From the NCBI GenBank assembly GCA_015179045.1, contig WHUZ01000001.1:992001-1056000 (forward strand): a stretch of DNA of 64,000 nt, read 5' to 3'. The position numbers were made by a program, and so were the translations under genes. The notes beneath the pieces were generated by a model. That model searched no databases, was not told the DNA's origin, and was given only the letters and a program-made list of their open reading frames with translations. Origin of the DNA: Kalaharituber pfeilii. Taxonomy: Eukaryota > Ascomycota > Pezizomycetes > Pezizales > Pezizaceae. Below, piece after piece: positions 48,101 to 60,778 of this stretch. The stretch's first letter is position 1, and the number at the start of each line of letters is the position of its first letter.

Positions 48101-48341
48101 GGCAGATGGGAGGGATGCGGCCTTTGCGCCATGAGACGGCGGTGGTGGGGAACGATGGGGAGGGGAGATTGGTTGGGGGCGTTGCGTGCGCGGTAGAGAG
48201 TGAGGTTGTGAGGAAGCGGGATTGGGCGAGGAGAGCCGAGAGGGGCAGGCGGCGGGGAAGCGGCGAAAGAGGCAATGGTGCTGTCAGTAGTGTTGTTAAC
48301 GGCCGCAAGATGTGGTGGCGCGGAAGTACTGTGAGCTTCAT
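45178..48341 (-). CDS. gep3: Mitochondrial circularly permuted GTPase Gep3 (YqeH family)
   Basis: GTPase thought to assist assembly of the mitochondrial small ribosomal subunit (bacterial YqeH homologue). Two exons (48341-46001, 45941-45178) around a 59-nt intron give 1034 residues. The ATG at 48341 starts an Arg/Leu-rich presequence (MKLTVLPRHHILRPL); open frame upstream is GC-rich shadow. The zinc half-sites are CPGC at residues 80-83 and CSRC at 445-448. GTPase motifs come in permuted order: TRADLL (G4), then GKVNVGKSRF (G1), then DLPGMERGRF (G3). Between the half-sites is a Glu/Ser/Val-rich segment of about 360 residues. The protein is about twice the length of yeast Gep3 because of it. 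It shares a 376-bp divergent promoter with rrp42. Confidence 0.9.
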
Positions 48342-48717
48342 CAGGGCCGCCGGCGGGCTGCAACTTAGTATCGAGAAGCGAATGCCTCCATGTACGGACG
48401 ATCCGCGGCGAAGCACTGGCGGCACCACCATTGCTGCCAATGCCACTCGCTGCACTTCCTTTCCGCTCCCGCAAGGTCGGCGTGCAATTGGGGCTGTCAC
48501 GAGCGCTGCTGGAGGAGTTGTCGGAGCAGGAAGCCGGGCCCTCGCCTGGCAGCCGCCAAATTCGAGGTCAGCTGCGAATCTTGCAAGTCTTGGCGCCAGG
48601 CCAGTGCGGCCGCGCCCACCAGCCCCGGCCCCGGCGGACCACGCCGCCCCATCCCGCCCCCATCCCCCCCCCCCCCAACCCACCCCCGCCGGCCAGCTGC
48701 AGGCCGCGTGAAGACAC
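48342..48717. promoter_or_regulatory. GC-rich bidirectional promoter gep3/rrp42
   Basis: 376 bp between divergent start codons. It is strongly GC-rich and has a C-run of ten at about 48666-48675. Confidence 0.55.
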
Positions 48718-49890
48718 ATGGCGCCCGCCACCACTATCACCCCGCTCTCCCCAGCCGAACTCGCCTACCTTGCCACCTCCCTCTCCCTCACCCCCCCCAT
48801 CCGCCCCGACTGCCGCCTCCCCACCCAATTCCGCCCGCTCGCCGCAGAAACAGACATTCTCCCCACGTGCAATGGGTCCGCGCGGATGGTGTGGGCCGAC
48901 GGCGCCGAGTGCGTCGCAGGCGTCAAGGCCGAAGTGGAGCGCACCGAGGACGTGCACGGGGTGCCGACGGAAGTGCCCGACGAGGGGACGCAGGGAGTAC
49001 AGGCTGGGGCGGGGCCGGTGGTGAACAGGAGGAGCTGGGTTGAGGTTAGCGTCGATGTGCAGGGCTTGAGAGACGACGATCCACTGAACGTATTTTTGGC
49101 GGGAGTTGTGATGGAGGGTTTGTTTGCGGGGGCGGCAGTGGAGGAGCCGGACGCTGGATTAACGGGGAAGCTCAAGATCAATGATCGCTACCATTGGAAG
49201 CTATATATCGATGTATGTCCTCCCTCCATCCGCCGCTATATCGAGCCATGTCCTGAGAGACCTGTCACTAACTACATACACCCACAGATCCTCCTCATCA
49301 CCCCCCCACCCACCTCCTCCGCCCTCAGCACCACCCACCCCCTCACTCTCCTCTCCTTCACCACCCACCTCGCCCTCCGCACTACCAAACTCCCACTTCC
49401 TGCATCCCAAGGCAACGAAGACCCCATCTTCCACGACGACTGGGACCTCGCCATTCCCCTTTACGCACCCACCCCTACTACCTCCGCAACACTAGCTCCT
49501 CCCTCCCTCCCTCCCATCTCTCTCCTCGTCATGACCATCGGCCCGAACGTCCTCCTCGACCCATCCCGCGACGAACTCTCCGTCGCCGAAGCCGTCTGGT
49601 CCATCACCCTTCTTCCCTCTTACTCCACTAACAAATCCCGCATCGCCGGAATTCGCACCCTCGAAACCATCCCAGTGGTAATTGAAGACAAGACCGTCGG
49701 CGCCAAGCCCGGAATCGCCCCAGGGGCACCAATATATGAAGGGGGTGTTGTCGGTGGGAGGGGCGGGGTGGCACCAGAGACGGTCAAGAAGGCCGTGAAG
49801 GTAGTTGGGAGGTGTGCGAGTGAGGTGTGGGACGCACTGGAAGGGATATTGAGAATGGAGAGAGAAGGTGTGGGGGCTGCTACTCGATGA
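48718..49890 (+). CDS. rrp42: Exosome complex component Rrp42
   Basis: RNase PH-like ring subunit of the RNA exosome, catalytically inactive in eukaryotes, acting in 3' processing of rRNA and RNA decay in the nucleus and cytoplasm. Two exons (48718-49212 and 49288-49890) give 365 residues. The N-terminal family block LSPAELAYLATSL, PPIRPDCRLPTQFRPL and NGSARMVWADGAECVAGVKAEV is unmistakable. VDVQGLRDDDPLNVFLAGVV, WKLYIDILLI across the intron and DPSRDELSVAEAVWSI follow. The 75-nt intron (GTATGT donor, CCACAG acceptor) is a multiple of three and has no stop, so an unspliced message would also be open. Confidence 0.9.
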   Translation: MAPATTITPLSPAELAYLATSLSLTPPIRPDCRLPTQFRPLAAETDILPTCNGSARMVWADGAECVAGVKAEVERTEDVHGVPTEVPDEGTQGVQAGAGPVVNRRSWVEVSVDVQGLRDDDPLNVFLAGVVMEGLFAGAAVEEPDAGLTGKLKINDRYHWKLYIDVCPPSIRRYIEPCPERPVTNYIHPQILLITPPPTSSALSTTHPLTLLSFTTHLALRTTKLPLPASQGNEDPIFHDDWDLAIPLYAPTPTTSATLAPPSLPPISLLVMTIGPNVLLDPSRDELSVAEAVWSITLLPSYSTNKSRIAGIRTLETIPVVIEDKTVGAKPGIAPGAPIYEGGVVGGRGGVAPETVKKAVKVVGRCASEVWDALEGILRMEREGVGAATR

Positions 49891-52494
49891 GGCGGGCACT
49901 GTTACCCTCAACTTTCAACTATGTGTCAGATTTTTATCAAAATACTCTGCTGACATTGGAATGAAGACTTTCTTATCTCGTTGTGTAGACTTCATGCGTT
50001 TTGTGATTCAGTATCTGTCACTCGTGATTCACTAATCCATATTGCTTTTGGGTCTCTTGGGTATATCGCTCCTGCTTCGTATCCCTCTCACGTGATACAA
50101 TCTATCATGCAACCTTGTCTCGTAACCAGACTTAGTCAGCGGTTTCATGCAGCCATCACCCTGACAACATCCAATTACTTACCCCGCTTCTGCCAAGCCG
50201 AACTAAACAACAGAATATAAGTGGGACTGGTCCCATCTTGTAGTTACTTCGTTTTAGAGATCAGAGCACTACAGAATGCACCGATCGTAGCAACAAATTT
50301 CTCCTCTCGCAGGCTATGAACACGGCTCAGGGCCAAAATGCTAGAGAGGCCTCAATAACAAGTGAAAACGCTGACTCCGGCCGAAATCAACACTAGCGAT
50401 TGGGTATACGTTTCAGCCGCATCACGAAAGAACAAGGATGTAATTTACTATGTAAGTAACGTGTTTGATTTCCTCGATGCGGACAATCGCCCACTCACCT
50501 CTCGCAAGCAAATCCACTTTAGCCATCACCATTGTCAAGGACCCATACTTCAGACATCCAGAGCCCTGGTAGTTCCATAATCCAAAGGTGGCGCAATTAT
50601 CGACGGACCAGCTCCTTCCAATTCCTGATGAAACACCGTTACCTGAGCGGACAGTCAAACCCAGACGCATGAAGAAGAGCTTGAATTGTTCTCTTGCTGA
50701 ACGATATCACTGGTTTTGCTGCTGGTTGTACCCGGTTTACGGTGTGGAACCTCCACTTTGTGAAGGGCACTAGTTTGGGGTCAGTGAGAATTGCGTTTCT
50801 TTGCGAGCTGGCATGTAGTTGGGGGCGTGAATTGCTCTTGGCTCTAATGCGCTCGGGTCGTTTGTTATTGCAGTGGTTCGCTGTATCTAGCTTGTTGGTG
50901 CTGTGCCGGGCTCATAACCTGTCAGAGGAGTGATTTATTGGTGCAATCGGTATCTTGTATTACTCTAATCTCTAAAATTAACTTCATGATCTACATTTTG
51001 CATTTCCAGTCCGCTTTTATTCTCTTCGACTTTTGTTCCTTTCGGGTTTGTTGCCTACTTATTAACATCGTTGGTTATAGTCAACCCTAGCATCGCTGAG
51101 TACGTTAATCTTACAGCACGTTGAACAGCATGTGGAACAGCTTGTCAAGCAATCCGCTTCCCTTGTACGTACGCAGTTTTTCAAAAAAAAGTAGAGAGGG
51201 ATCATAGCATGTCAATATGCCCTTCAACATGCTGTTCAATATGCTCTAGAAAAGGGAACGAGAAAGATGTAAAGAAAACTTTCGTAGCTAATTTGCATAT
51301 GGGATGCCCACTTTTTGCTGCGGCGCCAAAGTAGTAACGGCATATACGTCAGCTGATCTACTGTCCAGGATATTAAGTTGATTATCAGTGTAAGCTTTAT
51401 GCACAGTGAGCGTTTTCTTAGACATGAATTGGCGAAAGGGTCACCTATCACCAGGTTTCAATAAAGCAACTGCAGGTTTTGGTTAAACTGGCAACCAAAT
51501 AATTAGGCGAAGCTTAACCCGGCAAAAGGGGAGATTCATATAACTATGTATATACTACCATAGCTCAAGTAGTTATGAACCGTAAGTCGGCATCAAAAAA
51601 TCCTTATGTATGCGTTGTGTAATGGATAACTATTTCTGTTGTTTGAGAGCCAATTGCAAGGCTTTATTCTTCCGCCATGACCTCGAGTGTAGTAGATTAC
51701 CAGCCCTGGAATTATCTGGGAGGTTCTAATTAGAGAATTGAAGATCTCTAATAGGTCAATTATGTTGACAGCAAAGTATTATTATGCATGTACAAAATCT
51801 TTTCAGTGCAATTCACCATATGCTTTCCACAAGTGGTACTAGGCTTTTGTAAGAGTCTATACTTCAGTACTAGGCCAGTTGTAGGATAAGTAGTTACTGT
51901 GAAGTGCTAGCCAGTCTAGAACTTCCATAAGGACTATGTTACATAGTAGAGATTGGTTAGGTCATGCAACCAGACTAGGTAGGTCATAGTTACCATCTTT
52001 GGAAGGGATCATTTTCGAGAAGCGAATTTCCAAACCTGAAGCCTACCAGATATGTTTGCGAAACCGAAGCATTACAGACAACCCTGGGTGCCGGACAACC
52101 CTCTTCCTTTGTTCACCAGGGCTAGTTTGTACGCACTAACCCTCAGCATCGCGAATTTTCAATATCTTCTTTCACATCATCTCATCCTAATTCCAATTTA
52201 CCTTCTTCCGCTGACACCTACTTCTTCACTTCACATGAAGTTGATTCTCCGTATATTATACCAAAACGTATTTCTTTTTCCTTTAATTAGATGATATGAG
52301 GGGCATTACGCGCAATACCCGGTATGCCCACTATTGTACGCGCATTCGAAGGTTGAAGTATCGAAAAGCCTAAAGTCTCATCATATCCGATGATGTCCAG
52401 TAGATAAACTTCACTTAGCTGAGCCAGTGATGTAAAAGCACGGTAGTTGACTGGGCCGGAATAAATGTACAGCTTCTAATTTCGCATGTTCCAA
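49891..52494. other. Gene-free spacer rrp42/gut1
   Basis: 2.6 kb of AT-rich DNA with no gene that can be supported. It includes an imperfect inverted repeat at 51115-51247, listed separately. Confidence 0.5.
51115..51247. repeat. Short inverted-repeat element
   Basis: Imperfect inverted ends, left AGCACGTTGAACAGCATGTG and right (reverse complement) AGCATATTGAACAGCATGTT, enclose about 85 bp. It looks like a very small MITE or hairpin; a target duplication was not clear. Confidence 0.45.
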
Positions 52495-54446
52495 TTACAC
52501 CTCTACATCACTATCCGCTCCATCCTTAACATCAACCCAACCCTCCGCTTTCTTCACTGCCCTCGTCCACAGTTCAAACCCACGATCCCTAGTCGCCTGG
52601 TTGGTCCGCGGAGAAAACGTACTTCTCCCTTCTCTATTTACCGTTTGTAATTCTTCCACATCCTTCCATAACCCAACTCCAAAACCAGCTGCGATTGCTG
52701 CTCCCAATGCAGTTGTTTCCCGCATGGCTGGGCGGTCGACGTCGATGCCCATAATATCTGCTTGGAGCTGTTTTATGGTGAGTAACCCAGGTTATTGATA
52801 TCGCAACATGAGGTACGGATGACAAAACGTACCTGCATACAAACATCAGAGTTGCTCATTCCACCATCCACCGCAAGAGCATGTAAAGCAGTCCCGCTAT
52901 CTCGCTCCATGGCGTCCAATATAGCCTTGGTCTGATAGCATGTAGCCTCTATCGTTGCCCTTGCGATGTGCTCCTTCCTCGTGTACTGTGTGATACCAAC
53001 TGTTTGTTAAATGTGAGTAATCAACCAAGAGTAATAAAATTTGCAATCACAAGCTCTGGAATGATTGACCCAACAGAAACATACAGATTGTTCCTCGACA
53101 GTCATCTACCCAGTATGGTGCAAATAATCCCGAAAATGCCGTGACAAAAACTATTCCACCACTATCTGTTGGATAATTAGCAATTTTATTGGCAACAAAC
53201 AAAGGTGACGGTGTGTTGGACTGTACCTTCCACTTTCGATGCCAATTGACCGACTTCATCGGAGTGTTTGATTAGCTGTAAATTATCCCTAAGAAACTTG
53301 ACTGCTGATCCGGCAACTGCTATAGAACCTTCAAGAGCATAAGCACGCTCATGACCCTTAACACCCTTGAAGGTGTAAGCTACAGTGGTCAGAAGCCCGT
53401 TCTTGGATATCACAGGCTGACTTCCAGTATGATACAAGAGGAAACATCCTGTGCCATAAGTATTTTTTGCCATTCCCGGACTAAATGCACATTGACCAAC
53501 CAGGGCGGCACTCTGATCACCTATATGACCATGGTTAATTGTCGAACAGGGAAGATTGGCAAAACTGCAGCAAGGGATTTATACCTAAACATCCAGATAT
53601 TTTAATTCCAAGCAATGGGCCCTCACATATTGTCCCATAGGCATCCGGGTCTGAAGAGGACACTATCCTGGGGAGTTTCACTTTTCCCACGCCAAACCAA
53701 TTAACAAGAAAGTCATCGTACTCAAGTGTGTGTATATTCATAAACATTGTTCGCGAGGCATTTGAGGGGTCGGTGACATGCACGCCTTTTCCAGCACCGC
53801 CAGTCAGGTTGTACAGGAGCCATGAGTCGACTGTGCCAAATGCAAGCCTTCCTTCTTCAGCTGCTACCCTAACCTTATGCACATAACGGAGCAACCAAAG
53901 AAGCTTAACGCTAGATGGGTACGTAGATAGCGGGAGCCCAGATAACTCATGCAGCTTCTCTGATCCAGCAACATTACGCAGCTCGTGCACGAGCTTCTTC
54001 GCCCTAGTGTCTGACCAGACAATTGCATTATACAGTGGCTTCCCCGTCTGGTCGTCCCACACAACCTAAGAACACCACATTTTAGCCTTTATTGTAACCC
54101 CAGAATTTTTCAGGAGATCCATCTAAGAGACACCCACAGTCGTTTCTCGTTGATTCGTGATACCCAATGCCTTGATATCATCCACTCTATACCCCATAGC
54201 AACAAACTTTTCCGTCGCCTTCTCAATACATATTTTGACCGAGTTTAATATATCGTACGGGTCGTGCTCTATCCAGCCAGAATGTGGGTAAATTTGCGGG
54301 AATTCTACTTGATGACTTGCCCTGGGGATACCAGCAGTGTCGAAAATGAGGAACCGCGAGCTCGTTGTCCCTTGGTCAACTGCTGCGGTAAAGGACTCCC
54401 TGTTGCTACTACTGCCGTTATTAGAGGATGTATTAGACAGCTGCAT
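52495..54446 (-). CDS. gut1: Glycerol kinase (Gut1)
   Basis: FGGY-family kinase converting glycerol and ATP to glycerol-3-phosphate. Six exons (54446-54138, 54065-53585, 53520-53227, 53165-53085, 52999-52833 and 52767-52495) sum to 534 residues, close to family length. Motifs in order: [15 protein letters not shown] (phosphate 1), [38 protein letters not shown], a [10 protein letters not shown] segment, [49 protein letters not shown] and DGGMSNSD. The C-terminal [19 protein letters not shown] is also canonical. A Ser/Asn-rich leader of about 20 residues precedes the core. Frame is kept across all introns. Confidence 0.95.
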
Positions 54447-57400
54447 TTTGTAATTAAGATCCAGCAGCTGCGAGGATTGTGGATAATTTGACTGATCAAG
54501 TGTGCCACGGCTCGTAGCGAAAGGGTTGTAACTCCAACTCCTGAATGACCTTACACCGCATGCACAATTATTTCTGATGACTTTGATCTCTCTGAATGGT
54601 GATGGGTCCCGGAAATAATTATTGCAATTGCTGCTGAGAGTATTCCCAGAACCTCTCCTAAGTATCTTTATGACACAGCCAGGCGCACTGGAAGCACCAT
54701 AGCGAGGAAGTGATAATCAGCACCATATATAGCATGGCAGAAATTTTTCAATTAACGGTGAAAAGAGGTAGGGCCACAGGAACTCACCAACCATAAGAAT
54801 CAAGAACTCAAAGACAATGTCACGCTTCTTCCGAAACACTGCCCAAATTATTGAAACCAAGCCTTCCTGGGGAACTTTCCAGCGAGCACATTCACACCCA
54901 TTTTTAAAGGTAGATGGGAGCGCAAGGGTAGGTGCGCACATGATGCACAGACAATTGGTGCGCGGGGGAGGGGTACAATGAGAGGGGCAACGGCTGGATT
55001 TCGTGGTGGTGGTGGCGTGTGTAACAGCGATTTGCATACACCACGGAAAAAAAACCAGGGAGGACTATGTATGATAGCTACCGTGCAAGATTACTAAGAC
55101 TTTTGATCGTACAGGCAGCGGTCAGCAAGGCATCTCACAGGGCCCCAAGTAAACTCTTGTTAAGGATTATTATTCGTATAGCTTCGATATGCAGCGTACT
55201 GTTTCATCATTGTACTTGAGATTTACTTCTCTTTACTTCATCATGACAGCCTACTGACATATGCACTGAAACATGATCATGGTCTATCGTCATGACATGA
55301 GAAAGCAGGTTTGCATATGTTGTTTTCCTAATTGGGGATTTCTCGTTATCACCAAAAGTTGTCTATATACATGTATGTCGCTTTATGTTCCTGTATCTAT
55401 TGCAATGCAGTAAGCGACGTATTCAATTCAATAAGCGTAAATAACTCTTTCCATGCTACCAGTGCACATGTTGGAAAGCTTAAGGCCGAAGAGTTCCAAG
55501 CTCTGCCTCGGTGCATCGCAGCCAGGTTGGGCGCATTGTATCAGCATTACATAAAGCGGAATGCCAAACATTTGTACAGTAGTGGGACGCAGGTCAGCCT
55601 GAATGTGGTAAGTTTAAGAATCAGATAAGGAGCAAAATTTGTAATGAATGATGGCGCCCCCACGACAGTCGTTGCTACACGAGATCAGTACAGCCCGATA
55701 TTAAGAAACGGAAGGGAAATTGTATTTTTATAAGACTATTTATTTTATTTTATTCATGATGTATTACGAGATGGTTATTGTAGTTGTGTCGCGATGGAAT
55801 CGGGTGACACGTGTACCGAAGTTTAATGTAGGTACAGTACTTTAGCTGGTGAGAGCCAATGTTCCAAAGCTTTCACGGGACCCATAGCCATGGCTCAACA
55901 ACGCAACAATGATAGGGCACAAAATAAAAGAAAGAGAAATTGTATATCATTAATCAGTTGCTTGTTTTCAAGAGAAATACCCCTCTCACTGTGGAATCAA
56001 CAGCCCATCTGAGTCAGGCTTCCTCCGCCGACCATATTATCTGGTCCGTGTGGAAACTCCCCGTACCCAGGTGCCATTGGTACAAACCCCTAGATGCTGA
56101 ACAACAGCTGTAAGGAAACAAAAAACAAGGATCTGTTGGACCAAACCAAAATAATAGAGAAATCGAATCTTTTTGTTAGAAAAAAAAAGACATGGGAGTT
56201 TCGGTGTACTGAGAAAATGCATTGCATCTGCAAGAGGAGGCACAGAAGAAAGGTAATAGTGGGAGAGGCGGAGATGCGAAAGTCGGAAGAGAGAGAAGAG
56301 AAAGCAGATGCCTGATGCGGAGGTGGTATCGGCGGAGTTTGGAGCATTGTCCGTTCTGGCATATGCTGTTACCGTAAGGGGCTCATCTTACCTAGTCTTG
56401 TAATCAGCTGTCTGTCCTGTTAATCGCTGTGTAATGGTGTACCATTTTGGCTTGACAGCAAGTATCGGTACCTAGAGGGCGGGTGGAAGAGGTGGGAGAG
56501 ACGGAGGTACAAGAGGCGGTGAGAGAGGTGGTGACAAAGCAGCTAGTAATTTGCCATACATTCATGCGTCTCCAGAGTCTGAACTCGGGAACATGCCACC
56601 TCAAAATACTTGCTGCATGATTTTATCTAGTATATAGATAGCTCGTAATCTATGCATTTCGTCAGCTGTCTGAGTACTAGGGTGAACCCAAAGCTAGCAT
56701 GAACCAAATGCCTGTAAGTTGGTACAGAAATAGAACTGGACTGCACAACAGACTACAAAAGGCTTGCGCTTGAAATTGAGGTAGCATTAGATTTGCCTTT
56801 AGTTGCGGTATCCAGAGACCATCATCACTCAGGTTCTATCTTCAATCTTCAATCTCATTCAGTGACGGAAATGTTTTGGTAGCTCTGGGATGGTTAGTAA
56901 GTAAATAGTAGAGAATATATTCAGGTGCTATTGACTCGTTGAATTCGTCCTGAATTGATTGAGCTTTTGAGGCCCAATCAATCTTACAAAGGGATGACTT
57001 CCCGTAGCCCAAATTCCCATTCCCAGACGCTTATCAGCACTCGATCTCTCAGAAAATTTTTTAAATCCCCTCCGTCTAGTCTCGACCCCCGACCCTCGAG
57101 CTTTCTCGCTGCCAAACTCGAAGTTCGGGTGTCGAGACTACAGCGAAGGAAGATTATTGGCTATGATAACCCTAACTGAATGATATGCTGTTCGTAAAAT
57201 GAATTAACCATGACTGAAGCATTCGAGTTCTAAGAACAATTCACATCTGTTTTTCATCTTCGTATTGGGATGAAGGTGAGTGTCTCATGTGCAGGATTGT
57301 TGGCAATGTACGCTCTGCATGTAGAAAGGATACTCGGGGGATTCGTTAAATAGCGTCGATAGGCTTGAAAGGGCAATGTATAATAGCAATTACGACAACC

Positions 57401-59113
57401 AGACTCTATTCCAATAAAGGGACTTTGTTAATAACTCTTCTCCAAAGTACAGCACATGACTCTCAACTAGTTTCATAAATGCTAAATCAGAACTGTGTTA
57501 TGAAGAGCAACTTTCCAAGCAGGTACAGTAACACGCTTGTTTTCTCGTTAAATTCATTCTGCATAATGGGCACGCCCCGCCACTTATTGTCGAGCATTGA
57601 GTAGTATAACTTACAAGGTGAGTAGATATTCTGATGTTTATTATTTTGGTTTCTATTGACATAGACAAACTTATCAAGTACTAAACATGATTTTTATGAC
57701 TTGGGATATTAGCTATCCCGCAAATTTTCCCGCAAATCAGTGTTGATAAATGTGGTGGACAAGATCATGCAAGCGTAGAGAGAGATACGAGGGCAACAAT
57801 CAAGAACCACCATATCTTAACCCACCCAATGGCCAATCCTCCAGCTGAAGTCAAATAGATGAGGGCACATGACTGCAAACATTTGTGCCTCCAGTGCTCT
57901 TTAAAATTGAACTACATCGTGCATGGAAAGGGCCGAGCATTTCCTGTCAATTTTCCCAGCTTCGAAAGTAATATTGTCAACTCTTAAGCTGAAGTACGTA
58001 ATCCAGCAACAGCTTCTGAATCATGGCTGCATTGATGTATTGTCAGTATAAGTATGGATACCCTTGATGGTGGTTCGAGACTGGAGGGACGAAGCAATCG
58101 CAATGAAACTGATAAAAAGCAATGGTACCACCTTACTGCCGAGCTACACTGAGTGTGATTCGTTGCTGCAAGCTCCTCTCGCAGCGCTCGTAGAGTGCCC
58201 TGGAGGCTTGGCACAGGCCCTCGTGATGAGTGGTATAGAGTGAATCAATTCAAGAGCTGTTTCGGACTTATGAGGAAGGAAATTCCCGAAAAGATCAATT
58301 AGATAGAGCAACATTGTTGTCATGCCCGAGCCGCATGTACAATTTTTGTGCACTGTGTATAATGATTGCAGGCGCGCGACGCATGTTGACTGCACTGTGC
58401 TTCCATTCATAGCCTTCATTCCCCGCATTATGATACGCTCCATGCCCAATGCCCCCCACTCACCGGATAGCATCTGCCTTCTGCCCCTCACTGTGACGCA
58501 CTCCGACACACAGCTCATCGTGGTGCGCGCACAGCACGCAGTACTTACAACCTCAGTCCCAGGCACCTAGGTGGTCTCGTACCAGGACCCTTTTACTGCA
58601 TAGAGGAGGCTCCGTGTAGGATGCGGTGAACTTGTTAACTATGCGATAAGTCTGGTTCGAGGCTGCATTAACCCAATTGGCTTTATGTATCTTGGGAATC
58701 ACATAGATATGTACTGTCTCGATTCACAGATGGATATAATTGGAGCTGCAGCCTGGCTGATGCCCAGCTCCAGCACTGCGCTTGTTCCTGTCAACGTCAC
58801 GATTGGTGGCCTCTATGGCCTCCTTGCTGCACCGGCGTGGTTCACCGCTAACTTACTTGTCAAGCAACCGCCGTTGTGCTTTTTACCTTACTCGAGCACA
58901 CCACATACCTTTCATGACGGTGGCGAATTTCAATGATTGTCAGGTTGCATGCACCCTGTCATCACTACCAGAGACCCCTGAACAGCTCACGACTGCCCTG
59001 GCTCTGTGCACTACGCATCTACGCCGCTCAGCCACCATGGGCAGATCACCACCCCACACCAATCCCAGATCGATTCAAGTTCCATGGCTTCGGAAAAAAT
59101 AAAGATGCCTGAA
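54447..59113. other. Large gene-free region right of gut1
   Basis: 4.7 kb in which I find no gene I can support. Short open frames (for example minus strand 54717-55037 and 58144-58566) lack recognisable domains, splice context or homology. The sequence is AT-rich and looks like decayed intergenic or old repeat DNA. Confidence 0.45.
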
Positions 59114-59505
59114 CACAATCCCTTGCTATACCGGATCTGTAAACTCCGGCCCTTTTGGTACGATAGAGCAAGGATCCGTTTTAAAATAAAATGCTTGGCA
59201 GAAATACAATAGGGAACGGCAGCAAAAGTAACGGAAATTGCCTAATTGGGAAGTGGATTGACAATCGCAACCTAATTTCATTATGTTTAGTAAGCGTGTT
59301 CAAGGTGAATGCAAAGCCAAGATTGGACGTATAAGTATTAGTGTATCCAGTATAGCAAATATTTATTTGTATCCAGACGGGGGGGCAAGAGCCTGGCAAT
59401 TCCTGTATTTTTAGTGCGTCCGGATAGCAAGAGGGTTTTGTATGGGAACGGAATGTGGAATCCGATAGCAAGGTTTCCGGGGTCCAGTATAGCAAGGGAT
59501 AACTG
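59114..59505. mobile_element. Diverged relative of the 783-bp MITE
   Basis: The right end reads, on the minus strand, CAGTTATCCCTTGCTATACT next to TA; the left end has CAATCCCTTGCTATACCGG. Internal CCGGATAGCAAG and GTATAGCAAAT segments echo the TTGCTATACCGG motif of the copy at 39714-40496. The left end is degraded, so the boundary is approximate. Confidence 0.65.
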
Positions 59506-60778
59506 TATTCATAAGCAAGGATACACATGCATAAGCATTTTAAATCGGACTGTGCCTTACGTTTAGCATTGGACAACCCTGTGGGGAACACTACCGGAAA
59601 TGCAACGTCAGAAAGCAAATGAAGAGTATCATGCCTTTCACATCAACGCTAGTTCTGTGGAGCAGAGATGCTAACATTCAACCTGCGGGCGCGCTTGTGT
59701 GGCCACTCCAGGAGAATAAATGGGCTCAGTACTATCCGCCAACCCCCTGGTAGAGCACTTTGCATTACTGACAGCTTTTGATCGGAGATAAAGCAAGCTT
59801 ACATTAGTACAATGTTGTGCGGATAGGTGGTGAAAATCTGGGTTTCCAATATGCCGTTGTAATCTTGCAAGTACACTGTTCGAGTTTGTAGAACATGTTT
59901 TTCTGTTTTTCGTCGCAATTCTCATGCCGAGGTTAATTCCAGACTATGAGTCAAGTGAACAGGATGGTGAGACTTTCAGAGCAGTCTGGGTACGAGAGCA
60001 CCGTGCAGTGTGCAGTTACCTTCTCGCTTTACGTTCACTGGATCATCCAAATATTCAACTGCGGAGAAAATTGTTGCAACTCAAGCCAGGCTTTCTACAC
60101 ATTTGTTGGTTTTTCTCCACGGATCCACTCATGTATGCATTACCAGGATCCCAGAGATGTCTCAAATGAATAAATTAATATACTACAGATACTCATAGCA
60201 GTGACTTGGCTGCGGCGGCATCATGCGGCATGTGTTGTTCAATGACGCTTTGAAGATATCAGCACTTTGCCATTGCTTTTGTATTCACTAGGTCTAGCAC
60301 ATAAAATCACACAAAACAGGGTTTTTTTAAGCGAAACATGTAGTTAATTGGTTTAATAACGTTGAATCCAATTTCTTAGTTGTGGTTGAATGCCGTTGTA
60401 ATCAAGGACCAATAATCACTAACCAAATCAACTGAAAAAGTATTAAAAAAAATAAAAATAAAAATAATTGATGGTAAGTTGCTTATTGATCAAAAGAATT
60501 AGAGGGAAAGTCCATTGAGGTGTTTAAGGCTACATCAAAATCAGGAAGAGCACGAGAGAGTAAAAAGAAAAGATAGAAGTTAGAAGGCAAAGTGTGTATA
60601 ACATGAGAAACAAAATACATCATAGACTCCACGTGCAAACGGGCAAGCATTACGAAATCCATTGCATCGAAAATCTATGCTTAAGCAGGCCAGTTCTTGA
60701 CTCCTTAGTATCGTATGTGGGTTGTTCTGTTGTTCGATGCAGAGTTGAGATGGCCTTGTAACCGGTGGCAGAATTGCT
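59506..60778. other. Intergenic spacer right of the MITE relative
   Basis: 1.27 kb, AT-rich, no gene found; his2 3' flank at the right side. Confidence 0.5.

Noticed and set aside
48390..49043. Several long overlapping frames around the gep3/rrp42 divergent promoter
   Set aside because: High GC removes stops by chance; only the rrp42 frame carries family motifs.
58060..58110. GGTTCGAGACT resembling a tRNA B-box
   Set aside because: Stem bases flanking the loop do not pair and no A-box precedes it.
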